Below are positions 10,252 to 17,868 of a stretch of DNA of 64,000 nt, piece by piece. The stretch covers positions 124,001 to 188,000 of the forward strand of contig CAZBRT010000001.1 in assembly GCA_964494625.1 (NCBI GenBank), in the 5' to 3' direction. This DNA is from UBA2784 sp964494625 (GTDB taxonomy: Bacteria > Pseudomonadota > Alphaproteobacteria > Micropepsales > Micropepsaceae). Each line of letters begins with the position of its first letter. The stretch's first letter is position 1. Under the pieces are notes generated by a model, which did no database searches, was not told where the DNA came from, and worked only from the letters and a program-made list of their open reading frames with translations. The position numbers and the translations under genes are program-made.

Positions 10252-11682
10252 TCAATGACCGCCGAATACGTCAATGTGCCGGAAGAGGCATGGCGGCGTG
10301 GCGTGGCCGACCTTCACAACCTGATTGGGTTCGCCCTTGCCGCAGAAGGGCGTGCCCATCACTTCGACCGTGTCGGCGCGGCCCACACCATCAAGGTTGC
10401 GCCAGAAATTTGCCGATATGCCGCGATAGTTCGGATTGCGGACAACAGCGCCCAGCATACCATTCTTGATGACGCGGGCGCGCTCGCAGCCGAACTGGAA
10501 CTTGTTGCGGCTGTCATCAATCGACCAGGAGCGGTTGGTTTCCATGTAGACCCCGCTCTCGACTGCGCCGATCAATTCGCCCAGTGTCCTGTCGCCGGGT
10601 TCGAGATTGAGGTTCGACATGCGGTCGATGGGCGGGCGGTTCCAGGCACTGGCGCGCTCGTTGGCGACACCTTCCATGTTGGCGCGGCTCTGGCTTGTCG
10701 CGCCGCCCAAGGGCCGCTCCAGAATGCCGTTGCGGATCACGTATTCGCGCGTGGCTTTGGTGCCTTCGTCGTCATGGCCATAGCTGGCCACCTCATTGGC
10801 GATGCCGGGATCAAAAGTGATGTTCAGGAGTTCCGAGCCATAGCGATAGGCGCCGAACATGTCCTGCGTCACGAAAGACGTGCCGGCATAATTGCGTTCG
10901 TCGCCCAGAATGCGGTCGAGTTCGAGCGGATGGCCGATGGATTCATGGATCTGCAGCACCATCTGGTCGGGCGCGAGCACAAGGTCCATGCGGCCTTCGG
11001 GACAATTTTCCGCTTCGATGAGTTCAATGGCTTCGCGCGCGACACGCGCGGGGGCCAGGTCAAAGCCGAGATGGTCAAGCACTTCTCCGCCACCCAGCCG
11101 CATCATGCTGTCGCCGAAGGTGCGCGTCTGGGTTTCACCGCCTGCATTGGCCGAGGCTGAAAGCGTCGGGCGCAGGTAGTGGAAGCGCTGGGCGATGCGC
11201 GTGCCTTGCGCGGTCAAATAAAGCTGCTCCTTGGCGACCGACCAGAAGACCGCCGACCAATCGAGGATGCGCGGATCGATCTTCATCGCGCGGCTGGCCG
11301 CCATCAAGCGATCCATCTTCTGGCTGTGGGCCAGAGCGCGCCACGATTTTTCTTCGGGGCCTTTCCAATCGGTGCTCACCGGCTGCATCGCCGGTTCGGC
11401 AAAGCCGGGAACCATGCGGCCTTGAGCGGCTTTGGCCCATTCCCGGGCCGACGCGATGGCGCGACTGATGCCCTCGCGCGACAGATCGCTGGTGGCTGCA
11501 TAGCCCAGCCCGCCTTTGTGGCGGATCGTCACCATCGCGCCAAAACTGTCGAGATTGCGGGCGGGTTGGGCGACGTCGCGCTCCACGCACAGACGCTCCT
11601 CCTGCCGTCGCTCGATCCGGATGGCGCAATGATCCACCGAAGGGGCAAGTTCGCGGAACAGTCCCTCTACGCGTTCAAACAT
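10252..11682 (-). CDS. TldD-family zinc metallopeptidase
   Basis: A 476-residue catalytic TldD-type subunit. The zinc motif HExxxH is present as HESIGH, and a Cys near the C-terminus (GTPFCGKGEPNQ) matches the third zinc ligand of the family. Other conserved blocks are MEGVANERASAW and MSNLNLEPGD. No signal peptide, so it is cytosolic. It forms an operon with the TldE-like gene immediately downstream. The pair could be the housekeeping TldDE or a specialised copy; a small secreted Cys protein is encoded 118 bp upstream on the same strand, but no RiPP genes are visible. Confidence 0.88.
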   Translation of the reverse strand: MFERVEGLFRELAPSVDHCAIRIERRQEERLCVERDVAQPARNLDSFGAMVTIRHKGGLGYAATSDLSREGISRAIASAREWAKAAQGRMVPGFAEPAMQPVSTDWKGPEEKSWRALAHSQKMDRLMAASRAMKIDPRILDWSAVFWSVAKEQLYLTAQGTRIAQRFHYLRPTLSASANAGGETQTRTFGDSMMRLGGGEVLDHLGFDLAPARVAREAIELIEAENCPEGRMDLVLAPDQMVLQIHESIGHPLELDRILGDERNYAGTSFVTQDMFGAYRYGSELLNITFDPGIANEVASYGHDDEGTKATREYVIRNGILERPLGGATSQSRANMEGVANERASAWNRPPIDRMSNLNLEPGDRTLGELIGAVESGVYMETNRSWSIDDSRNKFQFGCERARVIKNGMLGAVVRNPNYRGISANFWRNLDGVGRADTVEVMGTPFCGKGEPNQVVKVGHATPPCLFRHIDVFGGH

Positions 11683-11800
11683 GGATGATCCCCCGCTCGC
11701 GACCAGGCATCCGTGCCGGTCAGCGGCGAATGGGTGCAGGGATCAAGGCCCCGACGCAAGGGGATGCAATGAATTTTGCTCCCTTCAGGAGGCTGGCCCG

Positions 11801-12139
11801 TCAAGAGGCGGGGGTGGCGGCGATCTCTTCCACAGATTCCACACGACAAACGCCGCCATTACTGAGAACCACAACGTCCCCTGCGTCAATACACCGACCG
11901 AAATGCCATTTTTCCATAATGGGAAAATCATCACTGTTCAGCCGGGGGCAGGATTCGTTCATGGTCACGGTGTAGGCGGCGCCACCGCGGACACTCGCCT
12001 TGACGATCGTGGGTTCGAGGAAGCTGAACTGGTCAAGACGGCTTGTTTCCAAGCATTGTTCTGCTGCCGAAACGTTGCTCGGCAAAAAGGCAACAAGAGC
12101 CACACCGAAGACCAGCGCGAAGCGTGAAGCGTGTGCCAT
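11801..12139 (-). CDS. Secreted Cys-containing hypothetical protein (DUF6491-like?)
   Basis: A 112-residue protein starting MAHASRFALVFG with a signal peptide ending around VSAAEQC. The mature protein is about 90 residues with four Cys (EQCLET, NESCPRL, GRCIDAG, GVCRVES), probably two disulfides. The pattern resembles small DUF6491-type exported proteins, but that assignment is from memory. The ATG at 12139 is preferred because it starts directly at the signal peptide with GGAGG-like sequence upstream; an in-frame ATG 11 codons earlier would bury it. Not clearly part of an operon with tldD (118-bp gap). Confidence 0.65.
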   Translation of the reverse strand: MAHASRFALVFGVALVAFLPSNVSAAEQCLETSRLDQFSFLEPTIVKASVRGGAAYTVTMNESCPRLNSDDFPIMEKWHFGRCIDAGDVVVLSNGGVCRVESVEEIAATPAS

Positions 12140-12545
12140 CAGCAAATCCTCCGTTAAGGATTGGTCAAGCATGGTTTACGTGGAGACTAGCGGATTTCCG
12201 GGGTTTCCGGAACTTACATCGCGGACACAATTTCGGGATGTGCCTCACCCCGATTCATCATGTTGAGACTGCTTACAAAAATGCAACAGGGGGACGGTTT
12301 GTGTCAGCCACATGGCGATTCGAGGGCATTTCTGTTTGACCCCCCCTCCCTTGGCATTTAGCGTCCCGCCTCAGGATCAGGGGGACGAGTCCGCGCAAAG
12401 GCGTGGTCCCGGCTTTTTGGTCGCACCGGGCGGGGGGCTTGAGTTCCGGCCGTTCCGGATTTGGGCAAAACGTGGTCGGAAGATTTCGCCCACATAGTCG
12501 CCCGGTGTTTTGAGAAAACTGTTCAAACCTGAAGGGGGTTTACAA
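12140..12545. other. 406-bp intergenic region upstream of TonB receptor
   Basis: Divergent promoter region between a minus-strand secreted-protein gene and the plus-strand TonB-dependent receptor. No coding ORF is convincing. An imperfect palindrome TTTGA-N9-TCAAA (12509-12527) lies just before the receptor's ribosome site and could be an operator. A TTGACC at about 12336 could be a -35 hexamer but has only a weak -10 partner. No Fur box was recognised. Confidence 0.4.
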
Positions 12546-15500
12546 GTGGCAACAAGCATTCTCGAGCGCAAGCTCAAATCCGCCCTGATGGCGGGCGTTG
12601 GTGCTGCGGCGTTGTTCGCCGTCGCGCCGTTCGCCTATGCCCAGGACGCGGAAACGACTGAAGAGGCAACCACGGAAGAGTCAGGCTCTGCCGACGAAAC
12701 CGTGTATGTCACCGGTTCGCGCATTCCCAACGCCACGTCGACGACGGCAACCGTGTCGGTTGACTCGCTGCGCGTTCAGCTGACGGGTGAAGCGAACTCG
12801 GCCGACGTTCTGCGCGAACTGCCGCAGATCAACGCCGTCACCTCGCTGACCGCGACGAACTCGAACTTCTTCACCGCATCAAGCGGCATCAACACCGTCA
12901 ACCTGCGCAACCTTGGCGACGACCGCACGCTCGTTCTCGTGAACGGCCGCCGCTTCGTTTCGGGCAACGCCGGTTCGCAGGCTGTTGACTTCAACATGAT
13001 CCCGACGGCGCTGATCAAGCGCATCGACGTCGTGACCGGCGGTGCATCCGCCGTTTACGGTTCGGACGCCCTTGCCGGCGTTGTGAACATCATCCTGAAC
13101 GACAGCTTCGAAGGCGCCGTCTTTGCTGTGCAAGGCGGCCAGAGCGAAGTTTACGACACGATGAACACGCTGCGCGCCAATGCGACGTTCGGTTCGAACT
13201 TCGCCGATGACCGCGGCAATGCCGTTGTCAACGTGGGCTGGGACTATTCCGGCGCCGCCTACGCGCGTTCGCGCCCGGAGACAGCCCTGGACTGCTTGGC
13301 CGACGCATTCTTTGGTGGAAGCTTCTTTAGCCAAACCTGCCCGTTCTACAGCTCCTTTGGCGAAGGCGGCCGCTTCCAGTTCTCGACTTCGGCCGGTGCT
13401 GCCGTTACCAATCGTGCGCTGAATGCTGATTTGACCACCATCACCCCGTACGTCACGGCTGTTCACGGCTTCAACCGCCAGGGGCAGCGTCTGAACCTGG
13501 TTCCGATTGATCGTTATACGTTCAATGCGTTTGCGAACTATGATTTGTTCGAGGGGCACAATCTGTTCTTCGAAGCAGCCTATGGCCGCACGAGCACCAG
13601 CTCCGACCTCGAGCCGTTCCCGCTCGACTCGGCAGACGTCTATGGCGAAACCGTTCAGGTTGGCTCCATCAACAACCGTCGTTCGGGCATTGCCCCGGAC
13701 AATCCCTACATTCCGCGCTCCATGCTCGATTTGCTTGGTACCCGTTATGGCGTCGTGGACCCGCATCTGCTTTCGCGCACTGACCTTGTCAATGCGCTGA
13801 TGGCCACGCCGGATGCGGCGATCGGGTTTGCCCGCCGCATGACGGAGCTCGGCAATCGTGGTTCGGACGCTGACCGTTACACTGCGCGCTTCGTGATCGG
13901 CATGCAGGGCTCGATCGGTGATGGCTGGGAGTACGAAGTCTCGTACAACAATGGCTACACGAAGGATGACCAAATCGGCGGCGGCCAGGTCAATACGGCC
14001 AATCTGCGTCAATCGCTTGACGCGGTCGATCTTGGCGGTGGCGTCATTGCGTGCCGTGATCTCGTCGCGCGGGCCGATGGTTGCGAGCCCGTCAATCTGT
14101 TTGCAACACAGGCAGGCGTTGCCGGCAACTGGACGCAGGCCCAGATCAATTGGCTTCTGGCCCGTCCTTTCCGCTCTGTCGTCATCAAGCAGGAGGTCAT
14201 CTCCGGTAACGTGACGGGTTCGCTGTTCGAAATTCCGGGCGGCGACGTGCAAGTGGCCTTGGGTCTGGAATATCGCCAGGAATCGTCCACGGAAAACTGG
14301 GATCCGCTGTCCAACTCCGGACAGAACGGCGGCAACGTCAGCCCGAACACGGAAGGTCAGTTTGACGTCTATGAAGTCTTTGGCGAAGTCCAGATCCCGC
14401 TTCTGACAGACGTTGAGTTCGCCAAGGAACTGACTGTCAACCTGTCGGGCCGTTACTCCGAGTATTCCTCGGTTGGTCAGACTTGGGCCTGGGCGGCTTC
14501 GGCCACCTGGCAGCCGGTGGATGACATCCGCTTCCGTGGCCAGTTGGCCCGCGCCGTGCGTGCGCCGAATATCGGTGAGTTGTTCACCGGTCCGTCGGAG
14601 ACGTTCGGTGTTGTGGTTGACCCCTGCAACAATTTGGGCGGCGTTGGCGGCCCGACCGATCCGACAGTTGTCGCGAACTGCTTGCTCAACCCGGCCATCG
14701 CGGCACGCGCAGCCCTTCCTGGCGGCTTCGTGCTGACGCAGGCCGAGTTGCAGGGCACGGGCGGTTTCCAGCAGGGCAACCCGAACCTGGTTCAGGAAAC
14801 GGGCGACACGGTGACCTTTGGTTTCGTGTTCACCCCGACCTTCATGGACTGGATCGGCCGCGTCTCGCTCTCGGTTGACTATTATGACATCGAGGTCACG
14901 GACGCGATTGCAGCTGTCAGCCGCAACAACACGTTGGCGATCTGCTACAGCAGCGCTGGCCTCTCGAGCCCGCTTTGCGGCAACCTCGTCCGCGACGTGA
15001 ACGGTGCGCTCGTTGAAGTCAACACCGGACAGGCAAACATCAATGAGTTCAAGACGTCGGGCCTTGACGTCCAGTTCAACTGGGGCCAGGACCTGAACGA
15101 GTGGTTCAACTCGGACGGTGAACTGGGCGACCTTGGCTCACTGAACCTGACGATCAACTACACGTGGCTTGAGAAGTACGATACGACGGTCTTCCCGGGT
15201 ACGCCCTTTGAGACTGTTACCGGTTCGGTCGGCGTGATGGGTTCGTTCCGTCATCGTGCGAATACGAGCCTGATCTATCGCCTCGACAACTGGCTGTTCA
15301 GCTTCGACGCGGAGTATATGTCGGATGCGCATGACTACGATCCGGAAGTCATCGACGCCCAGTGGTTCTTTGACGCTGGCGTGCGGTATGAGTTCATGGA
15401 AGGCGTGACGGCCATCTTCGGCGTTCGCAACCTGACCGATGAGTTCGTGTTCATCGGCCAGAGCGTCGGTGACCCCGTCCCGACCGGCTGGGCGACTGCT

Positions 15501-15560
15501 CCTGCCGTGTATGATGGTCTGGGCCGCCGCTGGTTCGCCGGCCTGCGCTGGGAGCTCTGA
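12546..15560 (+). CDS. TonB-dependent outer-membrane receptor
   Basis: A 1004-residue outer-membrane transporter energised by TonB. A signal peptide ends near FAYAQDAE, followed by an acidic Thr/Glu linker (probable TonB-box region). The plug domain then follows (VYVTGSRIP; NLRNLGDDRTLVLVNGRRF; DVVTGGASAVYGSDALAGVVN), and the barrel ends GLRWEL. The GTG start at 12546 is supported by GAAGGGGG at 12531-12538; the upstream in-frame TTG at 12510 has no ribosome site. The plug type is that of oligosaccharide/peptide receptors with the ASAVYGSDALAGV signature. Substrate unknown; no linked transport gene identifies it. A terminator follows. Confidence 0.93.
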   Translation: MATSILERKLKSALMAGVGAAALFAVAPFAYAQDAETTEEATTEESGSADETVYVTGSRIPNATSTTATVSVDSLRVQLTGEANSADVLRELPQINAVTSLTATNSNFFTASSGINTVNLRNLGDDRTLVLVNGRRFVSGNAGSQAVDFNMIPTALIKRIDVVTGGASAVYGSDALAGVVNIILNDSFEGAVFAVQGGQSEVYDTMNTLRANATFGSNFADDRGNAVVNVGWDYSGAAYARSRPETALDCLADAFFGGSFFSQTCPFYSSFGEGGRFQFSTSAGAAVTNRALNADLTTITPYVTAVHGFNRQGQRLNLVPIDRYTFNAFANYDLFEGHNLFFEAAYGRTSTSSDLEPFPLDSADVYGETVQVGSINNRRSGIAPDNPYIPRSMLDLLGTRYGVVDPHLLSRTDLVNALMATPDAAIGFARRMTELGNRGSDADRYTARFVIGMQGSIGDGWEYEVSYNNGYTKDDQIGGGQVNTANLRQSLDAVDLGGGVIACRDLVARADGCEPVNLFATQAGVAGNWTQAQINWLLARPFRSVVIKQEVISGNVTGSLFEIPGGDVQVALGLEYRQESSTENWDPLSNSGQNGGNVSPNTEGQFDVYEVFGEVQIPLLTDVEFAKELTVNLSGRYSEYSSVGQTWAWAASATWQPVDDIRFRGQLARAVRAPNIGELFTGPSETFGVVVDPCNNLGGVGGPTDPTVVANCLLNPAIAARAALPGGFVLTQAELQGTGGFQQGNPNLVQETGDTVTFGFVFTPTFMDWIGRVSLSVDYYDIEVTDAIAAVSRNNTLAICYSSAGLSSPLCGNLVRDVNGALVEVNTGQANINEFKTSGLDVQFNWGQDLNEWFNSDGELGDLGSLNLTINYTWLEKYDTTVFPGTPFETVTGSVGVMGSFRHRANTSLIYRLDNWLFSFDAEYMSDAHDYDPEVIDAQWFFDAGVRYEFMEGVTAIFGVRNLTDEFVFIGQSVGDPVPTGWATAPAVYDGLGRRWFAGLRWEL

Positions 15561-15590
15561 TCCCTTACGGGATTGGCTGATTTGATGCTG

Positions 15591-15624
15591 GAAGGGCGGC
15601 CCCAAAGGCCGCCCTTCTTGTTTG
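15591..15624 (+). terminator. Terminator after TonB-dependent receptor
   Basis: Perfect 11-bp stem GAAGGGCGGCC (15591-15601) / GGCCGCCCTTC (15607-15617) with a 5-nt loop and a trailing TTGTTT, 30 nt after the receptor stop codon. Confidence 0.85.
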
Positions 15625-15706
15625 CGGGGGGGCGCATTTTGTGCCGGGCAGACACATCTTCGCGGTGGGCCTTCGTCGAACCACACAATGCGTCAATGCG
15701 GCTATT

Positions 15707-15849
15707 CCCTTTCCCCATGCTTGAATGGGGAGAGGGCGGGTCGCACTTGCGATCCGGGTGAGGGGTCTTGTTGTGCATTGCCGCTTCAACGCCCCCTCAC
15801 GAGATTTGCTGAAACGCAAATCTCTGCTCTCCCCTTCTCAGGGGAGAGC
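15707..15849. repeat. Composite palindromic intergenic repeat
   Basis: About 143 bp made of nested inverted repeats. CCCTTTCCCCAT (15707-15718) pairs with ATGGGGAGAGGG (15725-15736). GGGTCGC pairs imperfectly with GCGATCC. GTGAGGGG (15758-15765) pairs with CCCCTCAC (15793-15800). GAGATTTGC (15801-15809) pairs with GCAAATCTC (15816-15824). GCTCTCCCCT (15826-15835) pairs with AGGGGAGAGC (15840-15849). The whole is roughly symmetric about its centre, like dispersed REP/MITE-type elements of Alphaproteobacteria. It fills most of the 306-bp gap between the receptor and the GNAT gene, which holds nothing else convincing apart from the terminator. Confidence 0.7.
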
Positions 15850-15866
15850 GAAGTGAGGCGCAAAGT

Positions 15867-16316
15867 TCACGTCTCTTCGGGATGATGGACCAGCACATCC
15901 TTGATCATGGCAAAATGCTCGTGGCGGCCCTGATTGAACCTGAAGGACGAGATCACACGATAGCCGAGCTTTTCGTAGAACGGCCGTGCCTGCCAATCAT
16001 TGGTGTCGAGGACGCACATGTTTGCGCCGCGCGCCAGGCCCTCGTTCTCGGCGAGCAGCATCAGCCGACGGCCGAGCCCCTTACCGCGCGCGGCCGGATC
16101 GAGCCAGAGGTCATCAATATAGAGCATGTCCCATTGCACATAGGCGTGCACACCGCCGAGGAATGCACCCGCGCCATCCTCTGCCACGAAGGAAAAATAG
16201 TTGCGGTCAGGGCGATTGACGGCGCGGCGGTTGTCTTCCTTGAGCGCGGCTGCGATGCGTGCGCCGTCCGCTTCCACGTCAGCGCTGAGGCGGATGTGAA
16301 AGGAAGACGCTGTCAT
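15867..16316 (-). CDS. GNAT-family N-acetyltransferase (first of two)
   Basis: A 149-residue acetyl-CoA-dependent acetyltransferase fold. The acetyl-CoA binding motif A is ARGKGLGRRLMLLAENEG (Q/RxxGxG/A form) and the C-terminal strand has the usual DWQARPFYEKLGYRV motif. The substrate is unknown. Its ATG overlaps the upstream GNAT gene's stop (ATGA at 16313-16316), so translation is coupled. The two GNAT proteins are distant relatives, sharing the motif A and FYEKLG regions, and could act as a heterodimer. Confidence 0.85.
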   Translation of the reverse strand: MTASSFHIRLSADVEADGARIAAALKEDNRRAVNRPDRNYFSFVAEDGAGAFLGGVHAYVQWDMLYIDDLWLDPAARGKGLGRRLMLLAENEGLARGANMCVLDTNDWQARPFYEKLGYRVISSFRFNQGRHEHFAMIKDVLVHHPEET

Positions 16317-16768
16317 GCGAGTTTTTTCGCCATGAAGGCGCGGCTCAAACCTTTCCGCGGATATTTGAGCGTGCCAAATGTCTTGAAGCCCAGCTTTTCA
16401 TAGAAGGGTTTGGCCTGATAGCTGAACGTATCGAGCCAGATCATCCTGGCGCCGCGCTTGCGCGCTTCCTTCTCGGCTGCGGCCATCAGCCTGCGGCCCA
16501 ATCCCTTGCCGCGAAAGCTTTCGTCAATGGCCGCCCATTTGAGGAAGGCGGCATCGTAATAGCAGACCACATAAAAGCCGCCGCGCACTTTGCCCGCGCC
16601 ATCGCGCAGCGAGATGACGAAGTCGCTGTCGTCATATTTCTCGAACTTCTTGTTATAGGCATCAAGCAGATTGCCGATCACCTTCTTCGCCTTTGCCAAT
16701 GGCTTTGGCTCAAGACTGATTTTCAGCCTTGGTGCAGGCGACTTGCGTACACTCACGGCTCGGCTCAC
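16313..16768 (-). CDS. GNAT-family N-acetyltransferase (second of two)
   Basis: A 151-residue GNAT protein with motif A FRGKGLGRRLMAAAEKEARK and the C-terminal block YQAKPFYEKLGFKTFG. The N-terminal 35 residues are basic and Lys/Pro-rich. The start is a GTG at 16768 embedded in the stop of the reductase gene (GTGA overlap), and its own stop overlaps the next GNAT start. The three genes are thus one coupled minus-strand operon: reductase, this GNAT, then the first GNAT. Substrate unknown. Confidence 0.82.
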   Translation of the reverse strand: MSRAVSVRKSPAPRLKISLEPKPLAKAKKVIGNLLDAYNKKFEKYDDSDFVISLRDGAGKVRGGFYVVCYYDAAFLKWAAIDESFRGKGLGRRLMAAAEKEARKRGARMIWLDTFSYQAKPFYEKLGFKTFGTLKYPRKGLSRAFMAKKLA

Positions 16769-17793
16769 GGTTCTGGCCCGATCCTGACCAGAAGCTTGCC
16801 GGTATTGCCGCCGGTAAAGAGCCTGCCCAGCGTATCGACCGCATTCTCAAGCCCATCCGCCACGTCCACGCGGTCCTTGATCTTGCCTTCCATCATCCAG
16901 CCGCCCATCGCACCCGCGAACTCGCCCATGCGCGGCAGGAAGTCCAGAATGATGAAGCCCTTGATCGTCAGGCGCTTCATCAGGATCAACGGGAAGGAGT
17001 AGGGACCGGGTACTGGGCTCTTGGCATTATAGCTCGAGATGAGCCCGCAAAGGGCCATGCGACCATTCAAATTCATGTTGGCGATGACGGCATCCATGAT
17101 GCTGCCGCCGACATTCTCGAAGTTCACATCGATCCCGTTGGGGCAATGCTGCTTAAGCGCCTTGGCCACGTTCTCGGTTTTGTAGTTGATGCAGGCGTCG
17201 AACCCCAGTTCCTTCACCACATAGCGGCATTTGTCGTCCGAACCGGCGATGCCGACGACGCGGCAGCCTTTGATCTTGCCGATCTGGCCGACGATCTGGC
17301 CCACCGCGCCTGCAGCCGCCGACACCACAATCGTCTCGCCCGCCTTGGGCTGGCCGATGTCGAGCAGGCCGAAATAGGCGGTCGCGCCGGTAAAGCCGAG
17401 CGCACTCATGAAGGCGGTCAGCGGCAGGCCGGGTATGCGCGGCAATTTCTGCGCCGGCATGGGGCCGGACGCGCTGCCGATCGTGTAATCCTGCCAGCCA
17501 CCCAGACCGGGCAGCACGATGTCGCCGACGGCAAAGCCCGGATCGTTCGATTGCTCGACCACGCCCAGCGTGCCGCCGCGCATGACATCGCCGATGGCGA
17601 CCGGGGGCATATATTGCTCCTGATCGCTCATCCAGATGCGGTTGGTAGGATCCAGCGACAGGTAGATGTTGCGGACCAGGAATTCGCCCTTGCCGGGCAC
17701 CGGCTTGGGGCTTTCGATCAGTTCCAGGTCGCCCGGCCTGATTTCGCCCACCGGGCGGGATTTCAGGCGCCATTGGCGGTTGGCATTGCGCAT
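16765..17793 (-). CDS. NADP-dependent MDR-family reductase (CurA/YncB-like)
   Basis: A 342-residue zinc-independent medium-chain reductase, of the leukotriene B4 dehydrogenase/curcumin reductase type, which reduces activated C=C bonds with NADPH. Markers are the N-terminal block LVRNIYLSLDPTNRIWM and the nucleotide-binding region VSAAAGAVGQIVGQIGKIKG. A further marker is NFENVGGSIMDAVIANMNLNGR near the active site. The ATG at 17793 gives the usual family N-terminus (MRNANRQWRLKSRPVG). It heads an overlapping operon with the two GNAT genes. Confidence 0.9.
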   Translation of the reverse strand: MRNANRQWRLKSRPVGEIRPGDLELIESPKPVPGKGEFLVRNIYLSLDPTNRIWMSDQEQYMPPVAIGDVMRGGTLGVVEQSNDPGFAVGDIVLPGLGGWQDYTIGSASGPMPAQKLPRIPGLPLTAFMSALGFTGATAYFGLLDIGQPKAGETIVVSAAAGAVGQIVGQIGKIKGCRVVGIAGSDDKCRYVVKELGFDACINYKTENVAKALKQHCPNGIDVNFENVGGSIMDAVIANMNLNGRMALCGLISSYNAKSPVPGPYSFPLILMKRLTIKGFIILDFLPRMGEFAGAMGGWMMEGKIKDRVDVADGLENAVDTLGRLFTGGNTGKLLVRIGPEP

Positions 17794-17868
17794 GGGGTTG
17801 CTCCGGCCGGGGTGCATCACATTGAATTGACATTTGAGTAGCCGGGGAGGTGCGCTAGGTAAAGCGTC

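Noticed and set aside
12209..12215. GGAACTT as an ECF sigma -35 element upstream of the TonB receptor
   Set aside because: No matching -10 (cGTT or TCTGA-like) at 16-17 bp, so chance occurrence is likely.
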